From Rugamonas fusca (GTDB taxonomy: Bacteria; Pseudomonadota; Gammaproteobacteria; Burkholderiales; Burkholderiaceae_D): a stretch of DNA of 64,000 bases. Made by a program: the position numbers and the translations under genes. Below are positions 63,924-64,000 of the stretch, in pieces. The stretch is from NCBI RefSeq assembly GCF_014042365.1, contig NZ_JACEZS010000003.1, positions 186,001 through 250,000 on the forward strand, given 5' to 3'. The notes under the pieces were generated by a model. The model was not told where the DNA came from. It searched no databases and was given only the letters and a program-made list of their open reading frames with translations. The first letter of the stretch is position 1, and the number at the start of each line of letters is the position of its first letter.

Positions 63924-64000
63924 GTCCGACCTCGCGCCTCACGCAGATCTCACTTGGAAACGGGGGCCGTCCGGGCTCCCGGGCAACAAAAAAAGGCACG

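Noticed and set aside
63971..64000. Possible terminator at the window end (A-run in AACAAAAAAAGGCACG)
   Set aside because: Could be the T-tract of a leftward terminator whose stem lies beyond base 64000; the hairpin is not in the window so no call can be made.

Overview
The window is a stretch of bacterial chromosome with high G+C (judged by eye) and ordinary housekeeping content. Gene orders such as mnmG-rsmG-parA-parB-atpIBEFHAGDC and argB-nucleotidase-slmA, together with the protein sequences, point to a betaproteobacterium of the order Burkholderiales, most likely Oxalobacteraceae (Massilia / Janthinobacterium / Duganella type). The family-level call is inference. No phage, integrase, insertion sequence with a transposase, or CRISPR array is visible.

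Region 1 (1-11.9 kb) is core genome: mnmG (cut at its 5' end), rsmG, parA, parB, a terminator, a strong sigma-70-type promoter and the complete nine-gene F1Fo ATP synthase operon ending in a UUCG-loop terminator. The mnmG/rsmG/parAB block is typically close to the replication origin, although no parS site or DnaA-box cluster could be identified here.

Region 2 (12-20.4 kb) holds the most unusual locus. A leftward set encodes a DUF350 membrane protein, an SPFH/Band-7 protein with a SHOCT tail, a two-zinc-ribbon/two-DUF4178 membrane protein, a 57-residue glycine-rich membrane peptide and S-adenosylmethionine decarboxylase. A divergent rightward pair encodes a multi-spanning membrane aminopropyltransferase (spermidine-synthase fold) and an exported FAD amine-oxidase-like protein. 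Together they look like a membrane-located polyamine-making and polyamine-oxidising system tied to envelope scaffolding proteins. A PPK2-type polyphosphate kinase follows.

Region 3 (20-32 kb) is a mixed accessory/metabolic stretch: a type-2 extracellular PHA depolymerase, a secreted glutathione peroxidase, a lipase-like hydrolase, a rhodanese with an FtrA-type regulator, a DUF1428 gene remnant, a class II aldolase, a fused PabB-PabC, SlmA, a pyrimidine nucleotidase, a TraB/GumN protein, tRNA-Thr(GGT) and argB.

Region 4 (32-41 kb) is signalling and polymer degradation: ECF sigma factor, zinc-finger anti-sigma factor, a Cys-rich CWC protein, a 1015-residue hybrid kinase, an HD-GYP response regulator, a SemiSWEET transporter, then a second PHA-depolymerase-like esterase of the opposite fold topology with a ribbon-helix-helix regulator.

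Region 5 (41-64 kb) carries small metabolic genes, a CsgG-like secreted protein, the argP/argO divergent pair, hpt, a seven-gene operon in which two acyl-CoA ligases bracket a complete branched-chain-amino-acid-type ABC transporter with a divergent Crp/Fnr regulator, aminopeptidase P, MgtC, DUF924, DUF2520, an uncharacterised 120-residue protein behind a structured leader, a non-catalytic-looking sulfite-oxidase-fold protein, AlkB and an outer-membrane beta-barrel. Two copies of a REP-like palindrome (11.9 kb and 46.6 kb) and an inverted repeat ending in a consensus DnaA box (56.6 kb) are the main non-coding curiosities.
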